Below are positions 32,555-39,937 of a stretch of DNA of 50,176 nt, one piece after another. Source of the DNA: Candidatus Rokuibacteriota bacterium (GTDB taxonomy: Bacteria > Methylomirabilota > Methylomirabilia > Rokubacteriales > CSP1-6); contig JAHFDK010000010.1 in the NCBI GenBank assembly GCA_023249095.1, positions 19,185-69,360 on the forward strand. The letters run 5' to 3'. Each line of letters starts with the position of its first letter. Positions within the stretch are counted from its first letter, which is position 1. Under the pieces are notes generated by a model. That model was not told where the DNA came from. It was given only the letters and a program-made list of their open reading frames with translations, and did no database searches. Position numbers and translations under genes: made by a program.

Positions 32555-33769
32555 GTGCTGAGGCCTGGCCGGCTGATCGTGCTCGCGGCGGCAATGCTGG
32601 CGCTTGGTTGCGCCGGCCAGCTCGAGCGGCTCCGCATTGACCGGGCGGACGCAGAGCTCGCGACGCTGGTGGACTCGGACGCGGCCGGGCAACTACTCGC
32701 CGACCTCCTGGCGCGTCGCTCTCGCGATCAGCGGCTCGCCTCCGTGGAGCCGGGTCCTCACCTCACCGACGTCGTCGAGGAACGGGATCCTGAAGCGGAT
32801 CGACTCCGCGATCAGGAACGGCTGCGAGAGCTCGGGCGGGAGGTATCGGTGGACTTTGCCGCGCTTGCCTTCGCGCGGGCAATCGGCGCCGACGTCGGGA
32901 GCCGCGTGGTGCAAGCGGCCTTCGAACGCTTCCTCCAGGCAGGGCTGGAGCGTTCCGCGGCCGCCCTACGACGGCCGCGCGCCTTCCCGTACACGGTGCT
33001 CTTCGCGCCGTCGTGGCTTTACCGAAGTCACCCGGAGACGGGGTCCGACTTCGCGCGCCAGCGCCGGCTCCTCGATCGACTCGGGATACCCAACCGGCTG
33101 ATCACGTCCGGCGAGAGCGATTCGGTCGAGGACAACGCGGCGGCCATCGCGGCAGCTGTCCGCGCGGCGCGAAGCGACAACGATCCCGTGATCGTGGTTT
33201 CCGCGAGCAAGTCGGGCGCCGAGGCTGCGTTGGCCCTGTCCCGGCTGCTGACGCCGGAGGAGACCACCGGCGTCGCTGCCTGGATCAATATCGCGGGGGC
33301 GCTGCGTGGCACACCGCTCGCCGATGCCGCCTTGCGCCCTCCTGCCTCGTGGATGGCCCGCACGATCTTCTGGATCAATGGCTGGAACTGGGCCGGGCTG
33401 GCCTCGATGGCCACGGAGCCGAGCCGGCGACGCCTCGAGGGTGCACGATTGCCGGGGGCGATCACCGTCGTCAACGTCATCGCGGTGCCCGTCTCCGGAA
33501 GCGTCGGCGCCACGGTCTACGGGGGCTATCGGGTCCTTCTCTCCGATGGTCCCAACGACGGCGTGGTGCTCCTGGCGAACACGGTGTGGCCAAGCGGAGT
33601 CAACGTGGTCGCGCTCGGCGCCGATCACCTCTTCGGCCGCTCGCGAGAGGACGCCTACATGCTCGCGATGCTGCGCGCGGTGGATGTCGCCGTGCGGCTC
33701 TCCGGCCCGGCGGCCGAGCCCACGACCGCGGCCGAGCCCACGGCCGCGGTCGACCGCAACACCGACTGA
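32555..33769 (+). CDS. Lipoprotein with alpha/beta-hydrolase-like region
   Basis: 404 residues. Lipobox LALGC at residues 15-19 gives a lipid-anchored protein. A charged helical region (residues 25-130) follows, then FAPSWLYRSHPETGSDFARQRRLLDRLG, VIVVSASKSGAEAALAL with a GxSxxG-like elbow (SASKSG), and LGADHLFGRS near 353. The pattern, elbow plus late His, is that of serine hydrolases, but the elbow is imperfect so activity is not proven. GTG start at 32555 with GAAAGG upstream. Nearby lipoproteins and OmpA suggest an envelope role. No named family. Confidence 0.7.
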   Translation: MLRPGRLIVLAAAMLALGCAGQLERLRIDRADAELATLVDSDAAGQLLADLLARRSRDQRLASVEPGPHLTDVVEERDPEADRLRDQERLRELGREVSVDFAALAFARAIGADVGSRVVQAAFERFLQAGLERSAAALRRPRAFPYTVLFAPSWLYRSHPETGSDFARQRRLLDRLGIPNRLITSGESDSVEDNAAAIAAAVRAARSDNDPVIVVSASKSGAEAALALSRLLTPEETTGVAAWINIAGALRGTPLADAALRPPASWMARTIFWINGWNWAGLASMATEPSRRRLEGARLPGAITVVNVIAVPVSGSVGATVYGGYRVLLSDGPNDGVVLLANTVWPSGVNVVALGADHLFGRSREDAYMLAMLRAVDVAVRLSGPAAEPTTAAEPTAAVDRNTD

Positions 33770-33815
33770 CAGCCGCCGGCGGCGCTAATGTAACAATGAA
33801 CACAGGAGGCCGGCC

Positions 33816-34202
33816 GTGAACCAGTGCATGCGACGACGGCTCGGAGGTGGGCTCGCCTGGATCGTGCTCGCGGCGCTGACGGTGACCGGCTGCGCCAGCA
33901 GCGGTCCCCTCGCGAGCACGAAGGTCGGCCAAGCAGAGCGGGCGGTCGACGAGGCTCAGCAGAGTGGCGCGTCGATCAGCGCGCCCGTCGAGCTCAGGAC
34001 GGCGGAGGACAAGCTGAAGGCGGCGCGGGCGGCCATGGCCAAGGAGGACTACGACCAGGCGATCCGCGTGGCGGAGCAGGCGGCCGTTGACGCCGACTAT
34101 GCGCGCGCCCGCGCCGTCAATGAACGCGCCAAGAGGATGGCTGACGAGATGCGGCAAAACATTCAGACGCTTCGCCAGGAGCTCGAGCGGCTCCCACAGT
34201 AG
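33816..34202 (+). CDS. DUF4398-type small lipoprotein
   Basis: 128 residues. Lipobox TVTGC near residue 26, then helical repeats AERAVDEAQQSGA and LRTAEDKLKAARAAMAKEDYDQAIRVAEQAA, ending in a coiled coil. This is the DUF4398/TPR-like pattern that often precedes OmpA-domain proteins. GTG at 33816 with AGGAGG 7 nt upstream. Followed by the OmpA-domain protein after 25 nt; the same domain forms that protein's N-terminal part. Confidence 0.78.
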   Translation: MNQCMRRRLGGGLAWIVLAALTVTGCASSGPLASTKVGQAERAVDEAQQSGASISAPVELRTAEDKLKAARAAMAKEDYDQAIRVAEQAAVDADYARARAVNERAKRMADEMRQNIQTLRQELERLPQ

Positions 34203-34227
34203 GAATCCTGCACTCGGAGGCGAACCC

Positions 34228-35238
34228 ATGACTCTGGTTCTTGCCCAGGTGAGACGCGTCGTCGCGGGACTCCTGCCGCTGGCCGTCGTCACAGGTTGCG
34301 CGTCCACGGACCTGGGGCCGGCCGCGAAGGCCCAGCTCGAACGCGCGCAGACTGCATACCGGCAGGCCCAGGCCGATCCGAACGTGCAGTCTTACGCCCA
34401 GTTGCGGCTGTCAGAAGCACAGAAAGCCATCCAGGCAGCAGAGCAGGCCAAGGGTGCGGGGGAGATGCTGCATCTGGGCTACGTGGCGGAGAAAAAGGCC
34501 CAGATCGCGTCGACCGCGGGCGCCATCAGGAAGACGGAGCAGGACACGCAGCAGCTGGGCAAGGAGACCTCCGACATTCTCCTGCAGAAGCGCGATCGGG
34601 AAGTCAAGGCGGCGCGGGAGGAGGCCGAGGCCAAGGGGCGGGAGGCGGAGCAGGCCCGGATGGCGGCCGAGGCCCGCGCCCGGGATGCGGAGGCGAAAGC
34701 TCGCGAGGCCGAGCAGGCCCGTGCACAGGCCGAACAGGCCCGTACGCAGGCCGAACAGGCACGGGCCCAGGCGGAGGCCGAGGCGCAAGCCCGCGCGGCC
34801 GAGCAGGCCAAGACGGCCGCCCTCTCCAAGGAGCTGTCGGACCTCAAGGCGCAGCAGACCGATCGGGGCATCGTCCTCACGGTGGGCGACGTGCTCTTCG
34901 CCACCGGCAAGGCGGAGGTGGCGCCTGGCGGGCAGCGGAGCGTCGACAAGCTGGCGGAGTTCCTCAAGAAGAATCCAAAGCGCAACGTGCTGATCGAGGG
35001 GCATACCGACAACACGGGCAACGAGGACTTCAACCTGAAGCTCTCGCAGCAGCGCGCCGATGCCGTTCGGGACCTTCTCGTGGCGAGAGGCATCGCCACC
35101 GAAAGGGTCACGACCAAGGGCTACGGTCCGAAGTACCCGCTCGTGGTGAACGACACCCCGTCGGGTCGCCAGCAGAATCGGAGGGTCGAGGTCGTGGTCT
35201 TGAACGAAGGAGTGAGCGCCGAGAGCGCCGCTCGATAA
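34228..35238 (+). CDS. OmpA family lipoprotein with DUF4398-like N-terminus
   Basis: 336 residues. Lipobox VVTGC at residues 20-24; residues 25-100 are like the preceding protein; 110-205 form a long Ala/Glu/Arg coiled coil (AREAEQARAQAEQAR and similar); the OmpA domain follows (about 215-330) with VLFATGKAEV, IEGHTDNTGNEDFN and LSQQRADAVRDLL, plus the peptidoglycan-binding NRRVEVV. It tethers the outer membrane or periplasmic lipoprotein to peptidoglycan. ATG at 34228, CGGAGG upstream. Tail to tail with Pal 21 nt away. Confidence 0.88.
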   Translation: MTLVLAQVRRVVAGLLPLAVVTGCASTDLGPAAKAQLERAQTAYRQAQADPNVQSYAQLRLSEAQKAIQAAEQAKGAGEMLHLGYVAEKKAQIASTAGAIRKTEQDTQQLGKETSDILLQKRDREVKAAREEAEAKGREAEQARMAAEARARDAEAKAREAEQARAQAEQARTQAEQARAQAEAEAQARAAEQAKTAALSKELSDLKAQQTDRGIVLTVGDVLFATGKAEVAPGGQRSVDKLAEFLKKNPKRNVLIEGHTDNTGNEDFNLKLSQQRADAVRDLLVARGIATERVTTKGYGPKYPLVVNDTPSGRQQNRRVEVVVLNEGVSAESAAR

Positions 35239-35259
35239 TCCTCGGCCGCTCAGGGTCCC

Positions 35260-35835
35260 CTAGCGCTCCTTGATCAAGAACTGCGCCCGCCGGTTCTTCG
35301 ACCAGCACGCCTCGTCGTGCTCCGCGCAGCCCGGCCGTTCTTCGCCGTACGAGACGACGGTGATGCGGTCACTCTTGATGCCCTGCGCCACCAGGTGGTT
35401 CATGGCAGCCTTCGCGCGCCGGTCACCGAGGGCGAGGTTGTAGTCGCTCGTTCCGCGCTCGTCACAGTGGCCCTCGATGAGGGGGAGTAAGCCGGGGTTG
35501 GCGTTGAGCCAGGCGGCATTCGCGTCCAGGATCTTGGCATCGGCCGGGCGGATCGTCGCGGCGTCGAAGGCGAAATAGATCGGCTTGAGCGCCTCGTGCG
35601 CTCGGTATTCCTTCGGCGGCGCGGGACGAGGAGCGGGCGAGGGCGTGGGAGGAGGCGTCGGGGCGGCTCCCACGGAGGGAGGCGGCGGGGCCGGTGCGGG
35701 GGGCGGAGCCGTCGGCGCCGGAGCGGGCGCAGTCGCCGAACTGACGGTTGCGACCGGAGTCTTCGCACACCCGGCCGCGAGGACGAGGCCGACGATCACC
35801 GTGGCAACCACGGAACGATCGAGCATTGTACGCAC
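35260..35835 (-). CDS. pal: Peptidoglycan-associated lipoprotein
   Basis: 191 residues. Lipobox LAAGC at residues 19-23, then a Pro/Ala linker (PAPAPTAPPPAPAPPPP) about 50 residues long, longer than usual, and an OmpA-like domain: IYFAFDAATIRPAD, IEGHCDERGTSDYNLALGDRRA and YGEERPGCAEHDEACWSKNRRAQF, all typical of Pal. GTG at 35835 has GGAGGG 6 nt upstream. Part of the Tol-Pal cell-envelope machinery; TolB and TolQRA are not in the window. Confidence 0.9.
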   Translation of the reverse strand: MRTMLDRSVVATVIVGLVLAAGCAKTPVATVSSATAPAPAPTAPPPAPAPPPPSVGAAPTPPPTPSPAPRPAPPKEYRAHEALKPIYFAFDAATIRPADAKILDANAAWLNANPGLLPLIEGHCDERGTSDYNLALGDRRAKAAMNHLVAQGIKSDRITVVSYGEERPGCAEHDEACWSKNRRAQFLIKER

Positions 35836-36119
35836 GATTGGCCCTCCGCTCAGTCGACGTTTCGCTATACGTAGCCGTCGCGCCGCGCGCGCTCAATGGG
35901 AGGCTCGTCGGATGATCTCACGACCGGCCGCCGAACGTGAACCCTAGTTCCCCAACGATCATCATCACGGCTCACGACGAGCCGGAGACCCGAGCCCGGT
36001 GTCTTTCTGTTGGGCGCTGCCGCGCATCTCCAGTGTACGAGGAGCCGGTCGACCCCGCGCTTGCCAGGAACGATAGAATCGCTCCGTGACTCGTGCTCGG
36101 TCTGTGAGATAGTCGCGCG

Positions 36120-37049
36120 ATGCCTTGGGATCCTCGCATCCAGGCGCTCGTCGACCGCTACCCCGCACTGCGGGCCGTGGGCAACACCCCGCTCGTTCCG
36201 GTAGACATCCTTCGTCGCGAGCTCCCCGAGGTCGAGGTGTTCTCGAAGATGGAATCGCTGAACCCCGGGGGGTCGCTCAAGGACCGGCCGGTGCTGCGGA
36301 TGCTCCTCGGGGCGCTGGACGACGACCGGCTCAAGCCGGGCAAGACCGTGCTGGACAGCTCGTCGGGCAACGCCGGCATCGCCTACGCGATGATCGGGCG
36401 GATCATCGGCGCGCCGGTCGAGATCGTGATCCCCGACAACGCGAGCGCCGAGCGCAAGAAGCGCATGCTCGCGCACGGGGCGCACCTGGTCTTCACCGAT
36501 GCGCTCCTGGGCTACGACGAGGCGCTCCGGGAAGTGCGCCGCCGCTGGGAGGCCGACCCGGGCCGTTACTTCTTCTGCGACCAGTACAGCAACCCGGACA
36601 ACTGGCGGGCCCACTACGAGACGACGGCCACCGAGATCCTGCAGCAGACCGGTGGCCGGCTGACCCACGTTGTCGTTGGCGTCGGCACGGGCGGCACTCT
36701 GACCGGCCTTGGGCGGCGCCTCAAGGAGCACGACCCCGCGATCCGCCTCGTCTGCGTCATTCCGGAGGCTTTCCCCGGCGTCGAGGGACTGAAGCCACTG
36801 GGGCGCGCCGAGGACATCGTGCCGGCGATCCTGGACGAGAAAATGATCGACGAGCGCGTCCCGGTCACTGTCGACGAGGCGTACAGGATGTGCGTGCGGC
36901 TGGCGGCGGCGGGCTTCTTCGTCGGTCAGTCGTCCGGGGCCTACATGGCCGGTGTCGAGCGCGTCGCACAACGCGTCCGACGGGGCCGATTCGTCACGAT
37001 CTTCAACGACCTCGGCGAGCGCTACTTCTCCACCCGCCTCTGGGATTAA
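36120..37049 (+). CDS. PLP-dependent cysteine synthase-like protein
   Basis: 309 residues, fold type II. The PLP lysine is in NPGGSLKDRP; SSGNAGIAYA binds the substrate carboxylate; VGVGTGGTLTGLGRRLKE holds the phosphate. This is the CysK/CysM/CBS branch, with NTPLVP instead of the more common NTPL(V/I)xL. The C-terminus is short and regular, without the CBS regulatory domain. It would use O-acetylserine, O-phosphoserine or a related substrate. ATG at 36120, no SD; GATAGT lies 6 nt before it. Terminator-like hairpin at 37056. Confidence 0.88.
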   Translation: MPWDPRIQALVDRYPALRAVGNTPLVPVDILRRELPEVEVFSKMESLNPGGSLKDRPVLRMLLGALDDDRLKPGKTVLDSSSGNAGIAYAMIGRIIGAPVEIVIPDNASAERKKRMLAHGAHLVFTDALLGYDEALREVRRRWEADPGRYFFCDQYSNPDNWRAHYETTATEILQQTGGRLTHVVVGVGTGGTLTGLGRRLKEHDPAIRLVCVIPEAFPGVEGLKPLGRAEDIVPAILDEKMIDERVPVTVDEAYRMCVRLAAAGFFVGQSSGAYMAGVERVAQRVRRGRFVTIFNDLGERYFSTRLWD

Positions 37050-37055
37050 TGACGT

Positions 37056-37078
37056 GGGGGGCCCCGAGGTGGCCCCCC
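37056..37078. terminator. GGGGGGCC hairpin after the cysteine synthase
   Basis: GGGGGGCC (37056-37063) pairs with GGCCCCCC (37071-37078), the same arms as 21-42, with a 7-nt loop and a C-rich tail. It lies 7 nt after the stop codon at 37049. Confidence 0.6.
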
Positions 37079-37160
37079 CACGCCCCCCCAAACGCGTGTC
37101 CTGAGCGCCCTGGAGTCCCGCACCTCGAGCTGAGGATCCACTCCAGGAGGGCGGCCAGTG

Positions 37161-37336
37161 GAGCCGGCGTCGGCGGGCGTGGGAGGGTGCGGCAGGAGTC
37201 GAAAGGACCCGTTCCCGGCAAGCGACGACGGAAGTCGAGCGCCCTGGTGGAGCCCAGTTGCCGCGGGGGAGCGCACGCGTGCGGCGTGGTCCTCTCGACC
37301 CCTGCCGCACCCTCCCACGCGCGCCGACGCCGGCTC
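37161..37336. mobile_element. 176-bp element with 49-bp terminal inverted repeats
   Basis: The left arm (37161-37209) and the right arm (37288-37336) are reverse complements at 46 of 49 positions and begin GAGCCGGCG / end CGCCGGCTC. The arms enclose 78 bp without a plausible gene. The right end abuts the 3' break of a truncated LLM gene. No target duplication seen at the ends. It could be a MITE-like non-autonomous element or a large hairpin-forming repeat (its transcript would fold into a near-perfect 49-bp stem). The transposase family is unknown. Confidence 0.65.
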
Positions 37337-37604
37337 AGGCGAGACGCGGAGCGGGTGACTCAGCGGCAGGACCTGGACGGCGATCCCGATCTTGACGCGC
37401 TGCGTGCACGCCGCCAGGGGCGGAGGCGACGATGAGGGGAGCCGCCAGCACCGACCGATCCTTCTGGAAATGGATCTCGGCAAGCCACACGGCGTCGAAG
37501 CCGAAGTCCTCGGCCGCTTTCATCTGCGCCAGCGACTCGTCGAACGCCGCCGCCTCGGTCACGCCCGGCGGGCTGTGGAACTCCGTGAACAGACCAAATT
37601 CCAT
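37337..37604 (-). pseudogene. LLM class flavin oxidoreductase, N-terminal fragment
   Basis: The first 60 residues (GLFTEFHSPPG, DFGFDAVWLAEIHF, AAPLIVASA) are the N-terminus of an LLM oxidoreductase. A +1 C in the run near 37425 shifts the frame; beyond it the -1 frame gives TQRVKIGIAVQVLPLSHPLR, the expected continuation. Homology stops at the right end of the inverted-repeat element (37336). So the gene was cut by or next to the element and also frameshifted. SD GGAGGG before ATG 37604 is still present. Confidence 0.7.
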
Positions 37605-37680
37605 TCCACCCTCCGAATCAAATTCGGTTTATCCTACGCCAGAGCGTCCCGTGACGGGGGGCCAAGATTGGGGGCCAATA

Positions 37681-38553
37681 ATGGCAGGTGACAGAGTGTT
37701 CGACCGGAGTGCCGAGGACATCGGAAACATCTTGCTGCTCGAGCACGTCAACGTGAAGATCCCGGACCAGGTGGTCGCGACGAACTTCTACGTGACGGCT
37801 CTCGGGCTTACGCGCGACCCGTACATGAACACCGGCACCGAAAACATGTGGATCAATGCGGGGCAGCAGCAGTTCCACATGCCGACCGGGAAACCGGAAG
37901 TGCTGCGGGGGATCGTGGGGTTCGTCATTCCAGACCTCGAAGGGCTGAAGATGCGGCTGGGAGGCGCCCGCGAGAAGCTCGCAGGCACGAAGTTCGCCTG
38001 CGCCGCCGAGGACAAGTACATCAGCGTGACTTGTCCCTGGGGGAACCGCATGCGGTTCCATGCGCCCGGCCCCGAGTTCGGCGACATGACCCTCGGCATC
38101 CCATACGTCGAGTTCGTCGTCCGGCCCGGCGCCGCGGTGGGGATCGCGAAGTTCTACCAGGCCGCGATGGGGGCGCCCGCGACCGTGTCGTTCAACGGCA
38201 ATGTCTCCGCGCGCGTCCAGGTCGGCGCCAAACAGCATCTGGTCTTCCGTGAGACCACCGAGCCCGAGGCGATGTACGACGGCCACCACATCGCGATCTA
38301 TGTCGTGAACTTCTCGGGTCCGCACAAGTGGCTGAAGGAGCGCGGTCTCATCAGTGAGGAGTCGAACCCGGTGCAGTACCGGTTCAAGGACATCGTGGAC
38401 CCCGAGACCTCGAGGGTGCTCTTCACCATCGAGCACGAGGTGCGGAGCGCGACCCACCCGATGTTCATGCGCCCGCTAGTAAGCCGCAACCCGACGCAGC
38501 GGCAGGCGACGTACCAGCGCGGCCGCGACGCGTTCTACCCGGGATCCGTGTAG
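37681..38553 (+). CDS. VOC domain-containing protein, two modules
   Basis: 290 residues. First module: EHVNVKIPDQVVATNFYVTALGL (metal His), WINAGQQQFHMP; second: IPYVEFVVRPGAAVGIAKFYQAAMGAPA, GHHIAIYVVNF, FKDIVDPETSRVLFTIEHEVRS. Two tandem VOC modules as in extradiol-type or glyoxalase-like enzymes, likely one metal site. The ATG at 37681 was used; upstream of it the DNA belongs to the divergent LLM fragment. A strong bidirectional hairpin (38576) follows. Confidence 0.82.
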   Translation: MAGDRVFDRSAEDIGNILLLEHVNVKIPDQVVATNFYVTALGLTRDPYMNTGTENMWINAGQQQFHMPTGKPEVLRGIVGFVIPDLEGLKMRLGGAREKLAGTKFACAAEDKYISVTCPWGNRMRFHAPGPEFGDMTLGIPYVEFVVRPGAAVGIAKFYQAAMGAPATVSFNGNVSARVQVGAKQHLVFRETTEPEAMYDGHHIAIYVVNFSGPHKWLKERGLISEESNPVQYRFKDIVDPETSRVLFTIEHEVRSATHPMFMRPLVSRNPTQRQATYQRGRDAFYPGSV

Positions 38554-38575
38554 ACCCTTCGCGAGGACGTAGGTT

Positions 38576-38610
38576 CTGCTCCCGGCGCCGAGCTCCGGCG
38601 CCGGGAGCAG
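38576..38610. terminator. 15-bp perfect hairpin between convergent genes
   Basis: CTGCTCCCGGCGCCG (38576-38590) and its exact complement at 38596-38610, loop AGCTC. It lies between the VOC stop (38553) and the FecR stop (38623), so it can serve both directions. No T-tract. Confidence 0.65.
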
Positions 38611-38622
38611 ACGACGCAGCCG

Positions 38623-39645
38623 CTACTTCCTCAGGAGAGGGGTTCCCAGGTCGACGCTTATTCCGACCGCCGGAAGAATCTGCAGCGGCGCCTTGACCCC
38701 GACGGTCACTCCAACGCCGCTCCCGCCGCTGCTAGTACCCACGTTCAGCAAGCTCCCGCTACTGGTTCCACTCCCCACGCCCACGCTCGCGCCGGAGGTC
38801 ACGATCGGTGTGGTGACGCCGACGGTGAGGCTGGAGCCGTCGCTCGTGCTCCCCGCCCCGCTGATGCTCAGGTCACCACTGAGGGTGCCGGTAACAGTCG
38901 GTTGGGCGGATAGCAGCGCTTCCGCGTCCAGCGTCGCCTGCCGGGTCGCCTGCTGCACCGCTGCGGTAGCGGCAGCAGATGGTGCGGTGCTCGGCATGAT
39001 CTGGAAGTCCGCGGTGAGCCGTTGCGCCTCGTCCGGGCCGATCGGGGCCGGGCGCGACAGGGCATTGGAGCCGATGGCCGTCACCGCCTGACGCGTGCCC
39101 ACGTCCACCGAGGGTCCGACACGATGCCGCGTCACGGGGTCGAGCCGCGTGACGTCGACCAGGCCGCGCAGGACGGTGATCGTCGACTGAACGTCGCTGG
39201 CGACCGGGACGACCTCGGCGACCACGACCGTCCCGCGGATCGCGGTCACGGCATTGGGCGTCCTGATCTCGACGACTTCGCCCGGCTTCATCAAGCCCTT
39301 GGAGACCGCCACGGAGATTCGGCCGGCGCCGAGCTCGATGGTCGAGGTCCCCGGCACCTCGGTGATGGTCAGGACCGAGCGCTCGCGCGCGGTCACCGTG
39401 GCCTTGCCGCCGAGCAGGACGCGAACGATCGAGCGCTCGCCGGTGGTGATGCGGTCGTGGAGATAGACGCCGTCCTTGAACCGGAGCGGCTGCGGCTGTG
39501 GCAGCGCCAGGCGCGCGACCGTCGCCGTGCCCTCGAGGTTCGTCACGATGCCGACCCGCTCCTGGGCGCAGGTCGAGGGCGGCAGCGAAAGCGCCGCCGC
39601 GCCGGTGATCAGCAGTGCTCCGATGACTCGCTTCGCGAGACCCAT
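38623..39645 (-). CDS. FecR domain-containing secreted protein
   Basis: 340 residues. Signal peptide with cleavage near STCAQ (residue 28), then a FecR domain (about 30-190): GIVTNLEGTATV, LHDRITTGERSIVRVLL, GGKATVTARERSVLTI and GAGRISVAVSKGLMKPGEVVEIRTPNAVTAIRGT, which is the usual FecR core. From about 235 on the sequence becomes Ser/Thr/Gly-rich (TSSGSLLNVGTSSGGSG), so it may be a surface-exposed or cell-wall-associated end. A sigma-54 promoter at 39709-39723 and a GGAGGAG SD precede it. Role in surface sensing or polysaccharide systems is possible. Confidence 0.85.
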   Translation of the reverse strand: MGLAKRVIGALLITGAAALSLPPSTCAQERVGIVTNLEGTATVARLALPQPQPLRFKDGVYLHDRITTGERSIVRVLLGGKATVTARERSVLTITEVPGTSTIELGAGRISVAVSKGLMKPGEVVEIRTPNAVTAIRGTVVVAEVVPVASDVQSTITVLRGLVDVTRLDPVTRHRVGPSVDVGTRQAVTAIGSNALSRPAPIGPDEAQRLTADFQIMPSTAPSAAATAAVQQATRQATLDAEALLSAQPTVTGTLSGDLSISGAGSTSDGSSLTVGVTTPIVTSGASVGVGSGTSSGSLLNVGTSSGGSGVGVTVGVKAPLQILPAVGISVDLGTPLLRK

Positions 39646-39708
39646 AGTCTCCTCCGCCGCCGGCGCCACCTCGAGCGTTCCCTGGGCGCGCGGCGCAGAG
39701 CTGAGGGA

Positions 39709-39723
39709 GCAAGCGAAGTGCCA
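39709..39723 (-). promoter_or_regulatory. Sigma-54 promoter of the FecR gene
   Basis: Minus strand TGGCACT-TCGC-TTGC with exact GG-N10-GC spacing (GG at 39722-39721, GC at 39710-39709). The start would be near 39698, about 53 nt ahead of the ATG at 39645. No GTTCC-N5-GGAAC site nearby, so its activator is probably different from the regulator at 16303. Confidence 0.7.
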
Positions 39724-39811
39724 CGAGATTCCGGATTTCCGATAAAATATAACCGAAAGGTTCTAATGGATTTGGACCACCGGTGACGAAGACATCGCTG
39801 GCCACCCTCGA

Positions 39812-39832
39812 GCCAGAATGTCAGCTTCTGGC
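39812..39832. promoter_or_regulatory. Inverted repeat GCCAGAA-N7-TTCTGGC
   Basis: Perfect 7-bp arms. Single arms recur near 39845 (GCCAGAAC) and 39836 (TCTGG). It is about 90-110 bp upstream of the FecR -24 element, in the usual place of an enhancer, and about 105 bp before the amidohydrolase start at 39938. Confidence 0.5.
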
Positions 39833-39937
39833 CACTCTGGCCGTGCCAGAACACAATTCCGGATTCTTGCGTTCACGCGCGAGTGGGACTACCCTCGCCC
39901 TCACTCGCGATCTCGTCGACCGCCAAAGGAGCCGGAC

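Noticed and set aside
36119-36125. A longer cysteine-synthase start upstream of 36120
   Set aside because: No in-frame start codon upstream before a stop.
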